From assembly GCA_027627225.1 (NCBI GenBank), contig CM051026.1, positions 879,501 through 943,500 of the forward strand: a stretch of 64,000 nt of DNA, read 5' to 3'. Each line of letters opens with the position of its first letter. Positions within the stretch are counted from its first letter, which is position 1. The notes under the pieces are model-generated. The model was not told where the DNA came from, made no database searches, and saw only the letters and a program-made list of their open reading frames with translations. This DNA is from Congeria kusceri. Lineage: Eukaryota; Mollusca; Bivalvia; Myida; Dreissenidae. The position numbers were made by a program, and so were the translations under genes. Shown here in pieces: positions 12,101-25,060 of the stretch.

Positions 12101-13312
12101 TTTTTCGGTGTAGCTGTCTAAGATCACTTTTGACCTAGATTTCTTGCGATAAATATGCAGCGGGAAACTTGAATGCCAATAGAATTGGGCAAATTTTCTA
12201 ATTTTAGGGAATGCAAAATTCAGACAATGGTTTAACGCATACCAATAACTGTTGCATACTTTGGGGGATTAAACATTTACATAATTGTTTACATAAAATG
12301 AAGTTATAAACATATCCTCGACATATACTCTAGAACTGAGGCTAATTATGAACGTATTTTCTCATTGTATGCCATAAACAGAATGCTATATTTATTCACG
12401 TAACGAAATAACTATTTTGTTTAGCCTACATTTATATAAGCGGTAGGCTCTATAAATAGCAATTGTGCAAAGTTCGCATTCAATAATTTCATTCACAGAG
12501 GTGCCGTTCCATGTAGCCCATTGATTCTAGCGAGTTCATCACATTCCACAAACAGTAGTGTCATTCTAAAAATAGCGTGCGTAGCTAGCAACCGTTGTAT
12601 AGCTGTGTTAATATACTCGCGTTAGAGAATCATAAACCTAAAAATTTCAATAAATGGGGAATTTATATTTATAAACTTATTGTTAATTTGATTTAAAATT
12701 GTGGTTACGATTTATTAACGATTATTTATAATTGCATCTTTCTATCAACTTCTCCAGTAGTTGTTATTTAATCTGTAAAAAGATGCTACATTTTCTATAG
12801 ATAAAATGTTATGAAAGAAGATTAGGAAAACATCGTATTGTTATTCGCCTAGCATGAATACACAATTTGCAATACTAATTATACACAGGAACCCTTGATA
12901 TATCATATTTCTACTGATATAATTTAAAATCATTGTCTTAGTCTAATGAATTTTTATGTTTGAGTTATCAAAAATAAAGTCTTGAAATTTAAAAAATCGC
13001 TGAATGTTCCGTGACTATTGCTTTTTATTGGGATACACAATACAAATGTTTTTTTGACTTCAAATCATTATTATATTAAATTAGATAACGAACATGAATG
13101 GTATATTACTGGTACTAGAAATAACTATATAGACTCGTCTGATACATAGTTATTTTAATTCATTCCCGAAATTATTTTCTTACATTGTTAATTTGTTAAA
13201 TTGGCTTGACAAATTCAGATAACAATTATGTTAACCTAAATTATTTTGGTTATTCATATATCACTGGTGAAACATGGAGCTGTATGATTGGTTCATTCAC
13301 GGCATAGATATT
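12101..13312. repeat. Dispersed 1.2-kb unit, copy 1, with TATA-like motif
   Basis: Collinear with 33851-35112 at perhaps 75-80% by eye. Shared strings are TCTAAGATCACTTTTGACCT near the left end, CTTCTCCAGTAG near 12750, TGTTAATTTGTTAAATT near 13187 and TTATTCATATATCACTGGTG near 13250. It has CTCTATAAATAGCA at 12449-12462, a good TATA-box shape; copy 2 has CCCTATAAATAAC in the same place. It could be a solo LTR, an old duplicated promoter region or a large non-autonomous transposon. No open frame is conserved between copies. Confidence 0.75.
12449..12462 (+). promoter_or_regulatory. TATA-box-like motif in duplicated unit
   Basis: TATAAATAG is close to the metazoan TATA consensus and the position is kept in the second copy of the unit. 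Twenty bases around it nearly match the start of each 130-bp repeat at 59778-60427. No transcript start or exon can be tied to it. Confidence 0.25.
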
Positions 13313-14165
13313 AATTATAATTTGATTTAATTTTTAAATAGTGACCTTGACCCCACTTTACTGCCAAAACAGGGGCATGACATACAGACGAACCAACATG
13401 TCTTTCTATCAAAATATGGTAAATTATTCATTAATTCAGTAAAACAAAGTGCATTTGATGAACAAACAACATCAAGGGGTTATAACTGCACGATCAAAAG
13501 TTTACTACCACCCCCCCCCCCAATCCGAAATCCTGGAGCCGCCCCTGGAAAGCTTGAGAGATTAGTTCTGATGGGGTCCTTGGATATAATACTTAAGTTA
13601 ACAAAACGACAGATAAACATTTGGAAGATTTTGGAAATTGGAAGTTTCATAAATTATTATGTTTCTGTAACGTATTCTGTAAACACAATTTGGTTTAACG
13701 TAGTCAATAGCATTTTTCCATCAACATAAAAGTACATTTACATCACAGTGTTCAATTCAGTTATTTGTTGCAATCTTAACAGCTGTTTTAAATTGATTTA
13801 TTTTATCTAACCATTAAGGCTGTTTCTCAGGAAGCGCCGCAACATTTTGTATAGCCCCCTACAAATTTGATTTCATGCAAAAAAAAATCTAGTTTTTGAC
13901 AATCGCGCCCGGGATTCAAAGCAGCAGTCCAGAAATATGTTATTATAAAATAAAACTTTGCAGAAATTGTTTCTAGTGGGTATGTTATCTAACAAAATAC
14001 AAAAACTACACATTTATATCTATAAATTATTAACATTTTGGTAATTTATTATCTTTTTTTGTATGCGACAACTGGTGATGATTCTGGAGTAAACCAGCAT
14101 GTACATTAAAGTATGTTCCGTTCATACCAAGCGCTTTTGAACAAAACAGTATAAAATGCCTATTG
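13313..14165. other. Unassigned DNA with a C11 run and a hAT-like terminus
   Basis: A run of eleven C lies at 13511-13521. Read in reverse from 13547, CAGGGGCGGCTCCAGGATTT resembles termini of hAT MITEs; a weak facing CAGGGGC lies at about 13371, giving at most a 7-bp TIR and no matching target duplication. No gene was recognised. Confidence 0.4.
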
Positions 14166-14985
14166 TAAATTTTAAAAAAAGATTTCGGACAAATATACTT
14201 GGGATGGCATATGGGGTGGGTGGGGTCAAGGTCACTGTTACTAAAAATAGAATACATAGATTCCTTTTATCGACACCTCGCATAGGATTGCATATGGAGT
14301 AAGAGGGGTCAAGGACACTGTTACTAAAAATAGAAAAACGGTTTCCGCTCAATATCTTGAGAACGCATTTAGATATTTTAATGAAACTTAATACATAAAT
14401 ACATTATATCGAGGCATCGATTGGGATTGCATATATGGTGGTTGGGGTCAAGGTCACCATTATTAAGTCGAGAAAAGTGGTTTCAGCTAAGTATCTTGAG
14501 AATGCATAGAGCTATTTTTATGAAACTTAATACATAAGTACCTTATATCGAGACATTGCTTGGGGTTGCTTATGGGGTGGACAGGGTTAAGGACACCATT
14601 ACTGAAAATAGAAAAACGGTTTCCGCTCAATAACTTGAGAACACATTGCGATGTTTTAATGAATCTTTATACACATATCTTATATCAAGACCCCACATGG
14701 GTTTGCTTATTTAGTGGGTGGGGTCAATGTCACTGTTATTAAAAGTAGAAAAACGGTTTACGCTCAATAACTTAAGAACACATTGCAATAATTTAATGAT
14801 ACTTCATATGTAGATACCTTATATTGAGACCTTGCTTTACATATGTGGTGGGTGCGATCAAGGTCAAGGTCACTGTTACTTAAAATGGAAAAACACTTTT
14901 TGCTCAATAGCTTGAGAACGTATTGAGATATTTTAAAGAAATTTCATACATAGATATCACATTGTATATATGTGTGTGCCGGGTG
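14166..14985 (-). repeat. Tandem core array (~145 bp) of the TATCGAGACCTCGC family
   Basis: About six units carry GGGATTGCATATGGGGTGGG, GGTCAAGGTCACTGTTACTA, AAAATAGAAAAACGGTTTCC, GCTCAATAACTTGAGAACGC, ATTTTAATGAAACTTNATAC and ACCTTATATCGAGACC. The same family forms 20560-21270 and 37775-38535. Reverse open frames such as 14030-14257 and 14122-14352 arise from the repeat. Confidence 0.9.
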
Positions 14986-15392
14986 GCACCGCTTTGGCAG
15001 CATTGTATGTTGCGTTCAAATAAACCTGCAGTGATTATGATTAGTCCATTCAAGGCTCCTTGCCATCTTTAACTGCTACACCAGTAAGGAAGAATGTATT
15101 GCTTGCCAGATGTCATTCAATCCTGTGGAATTGTTCACTATGGACTTTCTTGATATCACAGGGCAAATGTTAGCTATTTGGTCTTTCATTAACTCAAATG
15201 AGTAACTTTCTATGCAGCCATGCATCGACTAGTCTGTGGAACGTCCTCTCCATTGTCGGTGAAACCATGCATAGGGTTTGTGCTAACCATATTGTCCATC
15301 TAACCCTTGACTAAGACATGTTGTGTCCAAGGAGAGTGTACTGTAGCCTTTTTGTAGGTTCTGAAGCCATGACTCAAACGATGTCATACAGG
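14986..15392. other. Unassigned spacer
   Basis: No gene or repeat was recognised between the core array and the 0.6-kb dispersed unit. Confidence 0.4.
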
Positions 15393-15992
15393 ACTTTAAT
15401 TCTCAGTGATACGCCACTGCTTAGGGGCTCGTTGAGTAGCCATTGAGATACTGATTGTTTGGGTGGCTTATGTATCAAAGAAAGATGCAAAGATTAAACA
15501 CTAAAAGAGCTACTTGACAAGAACCGTCTCATCGTTCTCAGGCGGAGAAAAGTTCCTTTCCGAACATGTATGGTATTATTGCCGTTTATACTGATTTTCG
15601 AGTCTTGAATATGGGTTGTTGATTCGATAATGCCTTTGCCACACACCAGTAAGGTAGGAAAGCTCCGACGAACTAAAATGTGTTTTATTGACAAAACTTT
15701 ACCATGGCAATGATGGAACAAAGGACGACAACTATTGTAAACAAACGGTTAAACAACACCAATACTATGTGCACTATCTTTTGTCTACTAAAATGTCATA
15801 TAAAATATCTGGAAAAGCAAGAAAAAGCCCAATCGTGGTGGTAGCAAAAGTAAATATCAATGATCAGAGTGACTTGATGCTCGTTCTTTAGCGCTTTTAA
15901 CTTTTATAAAAATGTTTTTTTCCGGCTGACGGAGCTGAAAACCTACGCGCACACGGACGCTTAACAAAGTAATTAAACAGAATGGCCTTATT
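15393..15992. repeat. Dispersed 0.6-kb unit, copy 2
   Basis: Partner of 8213-8771 in the same orientation, with small insertions such as about 10 bases of CGCGCACACGG near 15946. The partners lie about 7.2 kb apart. The absence of TIRs and of a shared open frame suggests a non-coding duplicated unit or an unclassified transposon. Confidence 0.8.
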
Positions 15993-18900
15993 CCCTTGTT
16001 GAATTTGCCATAAGTATTCCATACCTGTTACCAATGCGTCTGCTATATTGTTTGGAAGTTGCACCTACTCATTTATTAATAGTGTAGTGGGAATTTATCA
16101 TAAATTAGCCGATTTTTTACAACATTTGATTGGATATTCAGGAAGGTCAAACGTTCTGTTAAAAAGGAATGCCAAAGAAATGGACTTAGATTGTCTATTT
16201 TCATTTAATCTTGACCAAACATGCACGACTTATGTATGACCATAAGATCTCAATTAAATTAAAACTAATTTATTGCCCAGATTGATATACAAACACCAAA
16301 GTTTCTGCCCCTTGTTTGTGAAAAAATGCAAAAAAAGGACTTTGTGCAGATAAAGTCTTCATAGCAAATAAGTAACGGGTGAACCTATTTTGGTATTTGA
16401 GCAGTTAACTAGCTGGATACCCTTTATAAGACCTTAGAATGCAAATAAAACCAGTATGATGGTCTTTGTTTGATTGACTAGTGCTAATTGATGATATATA
16501 CATAATGCTGACTGGTGCCCTTATAGCTGTCTCGCACGACTGTTTTAATTATTGTTCTGTAAAAATAAGCACAAAACACCACCCATTGAACTAAGCTGGA
16601 TGCTTGAAATGTGAATGCAGAAATTGGATGTACATTCATGTAATGTGAGTGTGATTGTACATTGTAAACATTGCCAATTGCTTTTTGGCAGCATGTTTAA
16701 AGAATGACAAAATGTCTGACGATGCAGACGTTCTAATTTTGGTAGAAGGGAACTTATTACTACTATATCTAATTTAATATTAATTGCACACTCGTCTGTT
16801 GCTTTGATGGCGTTTTTGAGACATTCGTTTGGTGTTCATCTTGGTTTCAACGAATTTGACTGTAAATGCATCTTTATTGCGCCTGTCAAATGTTTAGTTG
16901 TGTCTACCAGTTCTACTTTTGGTTTCATTAACATCAGCCAACTCAGCACCACCGGAAAACCTCATTTCAAGAAATGCCCAGAAAACTAACCAAAATTACA
17001 AATTATTGCGAAACATGTAATACATATGTGAAAACATTTATATTTCTGATCATCGTCAGTTGTGGCACACTTCATAATGAGTAGTAGTAAGAAATCAGAC
17101 GGGTAAATATGTCAGTACATAGAGTAACATCGACATATTTCTTCAATGACTTAAAGTTATAAAAATCCAACAGCCTTTATTTTTGTACATTATTTAACTA
17201 AACTACAAACGTGATCTTTTATCGTTCCTACTGGTAATAACACTGGCCGATTTCTTGAAAAGCACCTTTATCACAAGAAAGTAATAACAGATTGGAAAGT
17301 CATACATACTGTTTACAATATGTTTACTTTACCAGACCACCTCGGAAGTCATCACCAGACATTTTATTAACACCTAGAAATAAGGTGGTCCGGTTTGTAT
17401 CATAAGCTATACATTTAAATGTGTTAGGTCACGAAATTTCCACATAAGGATATTCTATTTATTTCCTTATGCTTTAATTACATCGTGTGTTACGTAAGCC
17501 TCTAATGTATGTTGTATAAAATACGCTCCGTAGAAAAAATATTTCCTATATTATATTTGTTCTGTATATGTATTTATGGATGGAAAAAAGAACAATGATA
17601 TATATAGATGTGTTAATGATTCAAGTCTTTAGCATTAAAAGTGTATGCAAGTTTCATGAAGATATGTACTTCTTAAATTCCTTGAAGTGGATGAAAACCC
17701 TCGGCCTCAAATTGCCATCAGTTTGACAGAGTGAGATAGTAAAGTTGGTAAATATGTGCATTTTGAGTTGTTTCCCTTAGACTGATTTTGAATTTTTAGC
17801 TCGACTTCACTGAATAATCCGATCTAGTCTACTTGCCAGTTCGTTGTCGGTTAAAAAGCATTGCCAGAGCTTCACATTATAATAGTTTGCGTGTATATAT
17901 GATACAATGTTTCCCTGCGTTAAAGGGGAAGTTATATATATAAAACTTTGCAGTGCAGGGGCGGTGCTTATAATAAGAATCTATGCGTGTAAAATTAATA
18001 ATATGTGTAATTAATAATATGTGTATAAGAACTCATTGATGTGTATAAAACGCGATAATGAAAAATATAATACTAGGATTGTAAAATAAAACTTCTTTAA
18101 ATATAGCTATACATTAAGATATTAATATTAAATACAGGAATTACCCCTATAGATTATGACATCAATGCAAAAACAAGGCTGTGTGTTTACTTCTATAGAA
18201 GATTTGCATACAGAGCATGAATGCGGAAACAGATAGAAAAGGAGCAAATACAAAAAAAACGTTTCAATTCTGGTCAGCCAATCTGCTTAAGCTACTTTCA
18301 AAAGTAAGGCAGCGAGAGAAATTGCACAATGGAAACAGACCGTTTCTGTTTTAATAATGAAAATTATGACAAATAGATTTAAACAAATACGAATTAAAGA
18401 ATAATTATTTCTTTATATTTATTTTATGAACATTAACATACTGAATATATACCCGATATCTATGCACTTAATAAATATGGTATTAATTATTGTTTCTTGA
18501 CTTTTATTTTTTTGTATGTCTTTATATATAGGAAGAGAGAGAAAGTGGGAGAAATCACAGAATTGGTATAAGAATAAAATGATGGAAGCACATAGTGCAC
18601 TTTATGTATCATCAGTTGTTTCTAAACCTGTTATGCAGTGTATGCTTTCAACGCTGAGAATTTTAATGGGCAAGTAATAATACTTGAAAATAACAATATA
18701 GGGTGACATTGTTATTAGATTAAGTTTTAAAATGAGATGTTTAAATAACTTGCATCTGCAATTGTGATCTGGTTGTTTTGTAATATTTTACTTTATTATA
18801 TGCCTATAGATAATCTGACTCAAATACTGGTATATTTTCGGTATAAAATACAATAGGCTAGATAGAATTTCCATAGTCCACACTGTGAAATAAAATTCTG

Positions 18901-19127
18901 TATTCAATGGCTGGAAAACATACAACTTTTGCATTCGTTGAGTATCAATTTCTGTAACATTACGAGCGACATTGGGAAACAGCCTGTTCTATTTATAGAC
19001 ATGACGCCGCCATTACATGATGTTGAATCGAGGCGAATGATGTCCTTGATGTATATGACATGTATTTATTCGCGGTTTTTAACTGTTTTGTTATTGTTTT
19101 GTTTGGTTCATAGCATATTTGTGGTGG
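15993..19127. other. Three kilobases of unassigned AT-rich DNA
   Basis: No gene, RNA, TIR or tandem array was recognised. Short open frames here (16048-16239, 16804-16989) are under 65 codons with no domain. This is the longest stretch in the left half without an obvious repeat and may be single-copy intergenic or intronic sequence. Confidence 0.5.
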
Positions 19128-20510
19128 ATTTTTTTAACATAAGGAGACATGGGCTTGTGGAATACAGTGTCATGCAATCAACTTGAGCGATACAAGCCAC
19201 CGTAACACCAAAGTAATGTAATATTCCCATTTTTTTTGGTATATAAATCTTATTGTTGGGTGTTATAAATACATGCTTTGAACTAATGCTGAACTCTTGT
19301 GAACAGGGAATATAACTGTTTGCTCTAACAAGAGACCCTGTTTTAAAATTTAAAATTGTTGGGTTATATAGTGACATGTAGCCTACCCCATAGTGACAGT
19401 TTACGAGAATTCTAACAAGGCATGTGCTAACATTCATATAAACAAAGAAGGAAATCAAGTATGGGTTAAATCTGCAATAACTTACGGGCAGCACAAGCTA
19501 CAACAAAAACAGTCCCGGCAAAAGTGCCGATATATTTTCCCCATGAAATGTTGGGTCAAAACGCCATGCTCTGCAATCAAATGTGTAGCACTGACATTGA
19601 GCTTCCTGCGTTTTTTGTCGAATACCCTACGGACAGAAGTTTAGATGCGTGTTATCAAATCACTTGTGCTACATACTGGTGATTTAATTCATATGCATCA
19701 AAACTTCTGCCTGTGGGTTATTCTACAACAAACTATGAAGTAAATTTATTATTTCTTAAACAAAAGGTTATAAAGGTCCAATATTCTATAAAACTAAAAA
19801 CAAACATTACATGCTTCTGGTTTTAATAAATGGCTTACTGTTTAGGGCCTTTTAAAAACACAGATAAAACAATATTAAACTAATACAAAGAACTGACTGG
19901 ACTGTACAAATATATACAGGTTAATTAAAACTGGGGAGCACATAAAAAGAAGACTGTCTCATTGGTGATTTTAGGTACTTTTTCTCATTCATGCATTAGG
20001 TGGGGGAGGGGATTTTAGGTACTTTGTCTCATTCATGCATTAGGTGGGGGAGGGGATTTTAGGTAATTTGTCTCGTTTGTGCATTAGGTGGGGGAGGGGA
20101 TTTTAGGTACTTTATCTCATTCATGCATTAGGTGGGGGAGGGGATTTTAGGTACTTTGTCTCATTCATGCATTAGGTGGGGGAGGGGATTTTAGGTAAAT
20201 TGTCTCGTTCGTGCATTAGGTGGGGAAGGGGATTTTAGGTACATTGTTTCATTCATGCATTATGTGGGAAGGGGATTTTAGGTACTTTGTTTCATTCATG
20301 CATTAGGTGGGGGAGGGGATTTTAGGTACTTTGTCTCATTCGTGCATTAGGTGGGGGAGGGGATTTTAGGTACTTTGTGTCATTCATGCATTAGGTGGGG
20401 GAGGGGATTTTAGGTACTTTGTCTCATTCATTTAGGTGGGGGAGGGGATTTTAGGCTGGCAGTGGTGGAATGGGTTTTTAACCAAATTTGATTGTTAGAT
20501 TGGGGTATGT
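19128..20510. repeat. 1.3-kb paralogous block, copy 1
   Basis: Collinear with 40032-41290. Shared strings are CATAAGGAGACATG, GGTATATAAATCTTATTGTT, AACTAATGCTGAAC, AAAATTGTTGGGTTAT and GTGACAGTTTA (all before 19405), then ACAGATAAAACAATAT and AAGAAGACTGTCT (19860-19960). Copy 1 holds an expanded 44-bp minisatellite where copy 2 has a single degenerate unit. Copy 2 instead holds a pogo-like insertion. Frames here (19108-19494 reverse, 128 codons) are not conserved in the partner. Confidence 0.8.
19967..20456 (+). repeat. Minisatellite, 44-bp unit, ~11 copies
   Basis: Units start GATTTTAGGTACTTTGTCTC followed by ATTCATGCATTAGG and TGGGGGAGGG, beginning at 19967, 20011, 20055, 20099 and so on with a 44-bp step. 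Later units near 20260-20320 and 20410-20443 are shortened. Unit-to-unit change is small (CATTCATG/CGTTCGTG, ACTTT/AATTT). The strand carries strong G runs. Confidence 0.95.
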
Positions 20511-20559
20511 TGTTTTGGGCAGGCAGTCGTAGTGGCGGCGTCAACTTTTGATTTCCAGT

Positions 20560-21270
20560 CTCTAACTTGACAACAGATTGACCTATTGAAATGAAACTTC
20601 ATACATAGATACCTTATATCGAGACCTCGCTTGGGATTGCATCTGGAGTGGGTGGGGTAAAGGTCAAGGTCACCGTTACGAAAAGTAGAAAAACTGTTTC
20701 CGCTCAATAACTCACAAACGGATCATGCTCTTTTAATGAAATAATAAAAATACATAGATACCTTATATTAAGACCTTAATAGGGATTGCATCTGGGGTGG
20801 GTGGGGTCAAAGTCACCATTACTACATATAGAAAAAATAGTTTCTGCTCAATAACTTGAGAAGGAATTGAGATATTGTAATGAAACTTCATTGGTAGATA
20901 CCTTTTATCGAGACCTTTCTTGTGATGGTTGATACAGTCAAGGTCACCATGACTATAAATAAAACAAACGGTTACCACTCAGTAACCCTAGAACAAATTG
21001 AACTATTGCAATGAAACTTTATATTTAGATACCTTATATTAAGACCTATTTTGGGATTACTAAATGGGTGGGTTCCAGGTCAAGGTCACCATTCTTGTAA
21101 ATAGAAATGTGTTTTCCACTTAGTAAATTGAGTACAAATTGAGCTATTGTATTTAATTTCATATGTAGATACCTTATATGGAGATCTCGCTTAGGATTGC
21201 ATATGGGATGGGTGGGGTTAAGGTCACTGTTACTAAAAATAGAAAAATGGTTGCTCAACAACTCAAGACT
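20560..21270 (-). repeat. Tandem core array (~145 bp), TATCGAGACCTCGC family
   Basis: About five units begin at AACTTCATACATAGATACCT-like strings near 20595, 20745, 20885, 21015 and 21155. They carry the same GAGACCTCGCTTGGGATTGC and GGTCAAGGTCACCATTACTA words as 14166-14985. It directly abuts the 653-bp TIR element. Confidence 0.9.
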
Positions 21271-21283
21271 GAATTAGGTTAAT

Positions 21284-21936
21284 GCCCTGTCACACTGTGG
21301 AGAATTTAAGCCACGAGTTTTGGCGAGTTGTAACTCCCCACAACTCATCTACTGTCGTGCAGATCTTGTACACATGTCCTTCTTTGTCGGGTGATGTCTA
21401 CTCATCTCTTCTTATGTCGCCAGAAAACGCAAAGTAGCCTCTTCTCAGCACATTTGTATTCTCGTACACGTGTCAAAGGAATCTTGCGCACTCTCAAGCA
21501 CTCTTGAACACATTCAGTAGACATGTCTTCCCATGTCGTAGCGTTTTGCCGTATATTATCATTTCTAACATAACACGAGTTCGCTGCAAGTTTTAGAGAC
21601 TTGCTAGGACGTCTGCTCTTCTGTTTCTCTTAAAATGTCATCAGAAACTGGTACTCATGTCCTTAAAAGTTGTACAGACTCGTCCACACTCGTACATTCT
21701 CGAAGGCAAGTCTTTTATTGTTGAAAAGATATGGTACGCATATCTCGGCTGAACTCGTGATAAAATGTGAGTATCGTACTTGTGTCGTGTCAATGTCGTG
21801 TCAAGGTTGAAGAGAACTCGAACAAATGTCGTCTTGAAACAATTCCGCTACCAACTCGATCCACTTTATGGCGAGTTATAACTCACCAGAACTCGTACAG
21901 AACTCAAAGCTCAAATTTACCACAGTGTGACAGGGC
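21284..21936. mobile_element. 653-bp TIR element of the CCCTGTCACAC type
   Basis: GCCCTGTCACACTGTGG at 21284-21300 is mirrored by CCACAGTGTGACAGGGC at 21920-21936, a perfect 17-bp TIR; similarity continues inward (AATTT, then GTTNTAACTC). The interior is rich in short variants of ACTCGT and ACATGTC and unusually CpG-containing for this window. Flanks TTAAT and CTTAT hint at a TTA target site but are not decisive. No open frame, so a MITE. Relatives may be 42158-43293 and the arms at 48515-52910. Confidence 0.85.
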
Positions 21937-24379
21937 CTTATAGCTTCCTTTGTTTGATAGGGGAACACTTCTCTATTGGACTAAAGGTGTCCTGTAAAGT
22001 ACTTGCATAATCATAACAAAATTTGAGGAAGTCTTACTTATTATTTTATCTCATAATTGACGAAATAACAGCCTTAGGGATAAACTTAGCTGTATTTCCA
22101 CAGTGCGAAAAGCTACTTGTCACATGTACGGACTACGTTTTCTACTCGGTACACGATACAGAGGCAATGTTTACTTTTGCAGATAGCATTGTCTGGTCAG
22201 TTGTTTGATTATAACTTACATAAATTGTATTTAAAATACGCAAAAATGTTATTCGAAACAATCAGATTTAATTGGCAGTCACACATGCGCTTCCGAGTTT
22301 TTGAAAACGAGCAGAAGGGTTATGGTCATTTATTGTGCATTGACTGGTTTATAGATCATAAATTGTAAGGATCATTACGCAGGTGTATCTTTTTTGACTT
22401 TAAAGGTCCCTTTAATTGTAAAAGTTACTTTTCAATTATATTTTGTAGTAATAACACAAACATATACAATAAAACTTGTTAACAGCCTAAGTTTTGTTTC
22501 TTGTATTTCTAGAATCTTGGAATTACTTCTTTAGTACAATTCGTTCATTTTTTATTCAACACTAGTAAAAGTAGTTGTACTACTAGTTTATGATTTCCAC
22601 ATTTTGTACAACATTTGTTTTTTATAGTTTAGAAGAAAAAATGATGGGATAAAAAGAATACTAGGATTAGTGTTGAATATAAAGAAGTTTGTCTTTTTTG
22701 GCTCGAACATCGGAAGCGCTCGCCTATAAGCCTCGCAAGATAAACTTCTTTATACACTGCAGATCCATTATATCGCGTATTCACTGGCATATTTTCACGA
22801 TCTCATTATAAACAAAGCGAAACTCCAGTTGCGTAATTAGCATAAACATAAACGTAATTAACGCACCTTTTTCATTGTCGTTAACATCCACAATGTGTTA
22901 TATCCAATGTAAAATATTCCATTTGTATATAAAACTATAACATTATTCCTGATAATTAATTTCAAATTGTGTATAATAAATTCTAAATCCCAATCCTGAA
23001 TTTTACTGTTAACATGAAGTAAACACAATTTCTATTTACAATTATTAGGTAGAAAGCCCCTAATGGGACTTTTTTCAGACCTTGACTTTCTTATTATCTT
23101 TGATCATTAAATCTATTGTGAGACTTAACTGTGAAATATAAACAAAATCTAACCACACGTTTTCTTAAAAATGCGATTTTTGTTATAACCCCTCATTTTT
23201 CTACTTCAACCTAAAATTTTGATGGGGTACACTTACAAAAATGACTGACATATTGTCAAAATGTATTTTATTTATTACTGAATAGCTTTAATTTATAAGT
23301 TAAAGATGTATCTTATGAAAAAGTATAACAAACATAAGTACTAAAGTTGACCAACAATACTTATGACATTAAATTTGGCTAAGCATATGGTAAAAAACAA
23401 CAGATTTTATTACAGTACAAATACGCCTAACACCAATTTTTTTATTTTTTCAACTTTTATTTCATAGTATGTCAAAATCAGTAATACCAAAATATAATAT
23501 AACCTTATCTGAGAGGAAAAAGGTATAAATTGACATAGGTTCACCACACAAATCTCAAGGTATAACATTTGGAGTGAAGCAACCCTATGTTAAAAAAAAA
23601 AAAAAATACGAAAAATAAGACAGGTAACAAAGCAAATATTTTCCTTCTATGTTAAAATATTTTTTTCTCTTCTAATTATATAATCTAAAAGCAGTATCGA
23701 TATTAAATAAATTATGTTTGCATTAAAGTTAAAGGAATAGTGTTTTGCGTAAACATTTTAAATACAAATGTAACTAGCTGAGGTTCACATGTCCTTGGTT
23801 ACCAAATTCAGAAAAATAATAAACATTTTTTTTAAGTTTGTATTTCAAAAAATGCAATTGACATTTTCATTACATTGGGTTAACAAGAGCTTCAAAAAAT
23901 TGGCAAATCTTTGTGATAACTTCATAAAGACTCTTCTTGGAGCTTGTGACTATTGGTAAAATGTCACTGTTTTTGGATAAAAAGGTGTCTCTTAGACCAT
24001 TCTCATCATTTCGTTGATACATAATTTTCATATGTTTTTTTACAGTGCTAGATTTCGTCAAAATTCCTCAGTGGAACAGGTCCAAGTTTACACAATGAAC
24101 AGTATTTTAAATTATCCAACAGAACGACAAACTCGATCACCTGACGTCCCGCTCTCCACCCATCTCGACTGACTATTTTTGGTGTGAATGAATGTCATTT
24201 CACAGCAAGGAGCACGTATCTCAATCACGCAGATATGTTTTTATATACGAATAATTATGTTCAATAATACTAATACTCCTTGGACATTTATTTATAACTA
24301 TTTTAACTTTAGTGTAATGAAATACACCAGACATATCGCGAAAATGTCATGATTAAATGTAAACAAAAATTCCCAACAA
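21937..24379. other. Unassigned AT-rich DNA with one long inverted repeat
   Basis: No gene was recognised; frames at 22023-22208, 22117-22368 and 23870-24061 are short and featureless. A 16-base inverted repeat lies at 22678-22754 and an A-rich homopolymer run near 23590. Confidence 0.5.
22678..22754. repeat. Hairpin-forming inverted repeat
   Basis: TATAAAGAAGTTTGTC (22678-22693) faces GATAAACTTCTTTATA (22739-22754), pairing 15 of 16 bases around a 45-base, relatively GC-rich loop containing GGAAGCGCTCGCC. It may be a tiny MITE remnant or a structured RNA or DNA hairpin; nothing supports a specific function. Confidence 0.6.
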
Positions 24380-24387
24380 TGACGTCA
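24380..24387. promoter_or_regulatory. CRE octamer TGACGTCA
   Basis: Exact CREB/ATF palindrome. Together with the second copy at 25049-25056 and a TATAAAAG at 24810-24817, it lies in a stretch with more CpG than the surroundings, about 0.3-1 kb upstream of the decayed exon at 25381. Whether this was a promoter is inference. Confidence 0.25.
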
Positions 24388-24589
24388 TTTGAAGGTATTA
24401 CCCATGCCAGAATACCTTGTTTTTCTTCAAACTACATTTTTACTTTCATCTTTAAACACAAATTAGCATTTATTTCACACATTTAATTGAAAATTACTCA
24501 ACATTCGAAAAGTACCGGTAATGTTTATTTTGCGAAAATAATTTCTGTATCGGATCAGATCGATTAGATTTACAGTTAGTGGCGAATGG

Positions 24590-25060
24590 GCCGAAGTTAA
24601 CAGATATTTCCTGAGTATTTCCGAAGTCATTAGGATCTTTCTACCTTAAACTGCACATGTATTTCGTGTAAATCCTTTGTTCTGCTAGAAAAGCGCGCAA
24701 AAATTATGTCGACATGTACAACGTCACGTCATTCGCATGGATAGCGTGAATGTATTGATTGTTGTATAAGAACTTTGTAGCGCACAGAACATTGAGATGT
24801 TTACTTTTGTATAAAAGTTTCGTAGCACATAACAACAAAATTGGAAACGATGTGCATTTTCTCTTAAACAAAAAAGAAACAGTTACGCCGTATTGATAAC
24901 GTTATTGTCATTCAGATAGGTCAGTATTGATCTATGACATACAGTTACTGTATACACCTTCCACGTGGACGGCGTGTAATTTGCCTGTTAATTAAAGCGA
25001 CAGCAGTGAAAGGACGTTGTCATGTGTGGCACGAGCGATGTAAGCTGATGACGTCAAACT
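24590..25060 (+). promoter_or_regulatory. Possible relic promoter region
   Basis: This segment holds TATAAAAG at 24810-24817, a CRE octamer (25049-25056), several CpG-bearing words (AAGCGCGCAA, ACGTCACGTCA) and a local break from the AT-rich background. The decayed exon copy follows at 25381. The evidence is only composition and motif matches. The open frame at 24934-25173 (79 codons) starts here but shows no domain. Confidence 0.15.

Noticed and set aside
13371..13547. Complete hAT-like MITE with CAGGGGC ends
   Set aside because: Only seven bases mirror and the flanking octamers do not match; kept as a possible single terminus.
19108..19494. 128-codon reverse frame
   Set aside because: The paralogous block at 40032 has frame-breaking indels; consistent with non-coding DNA.
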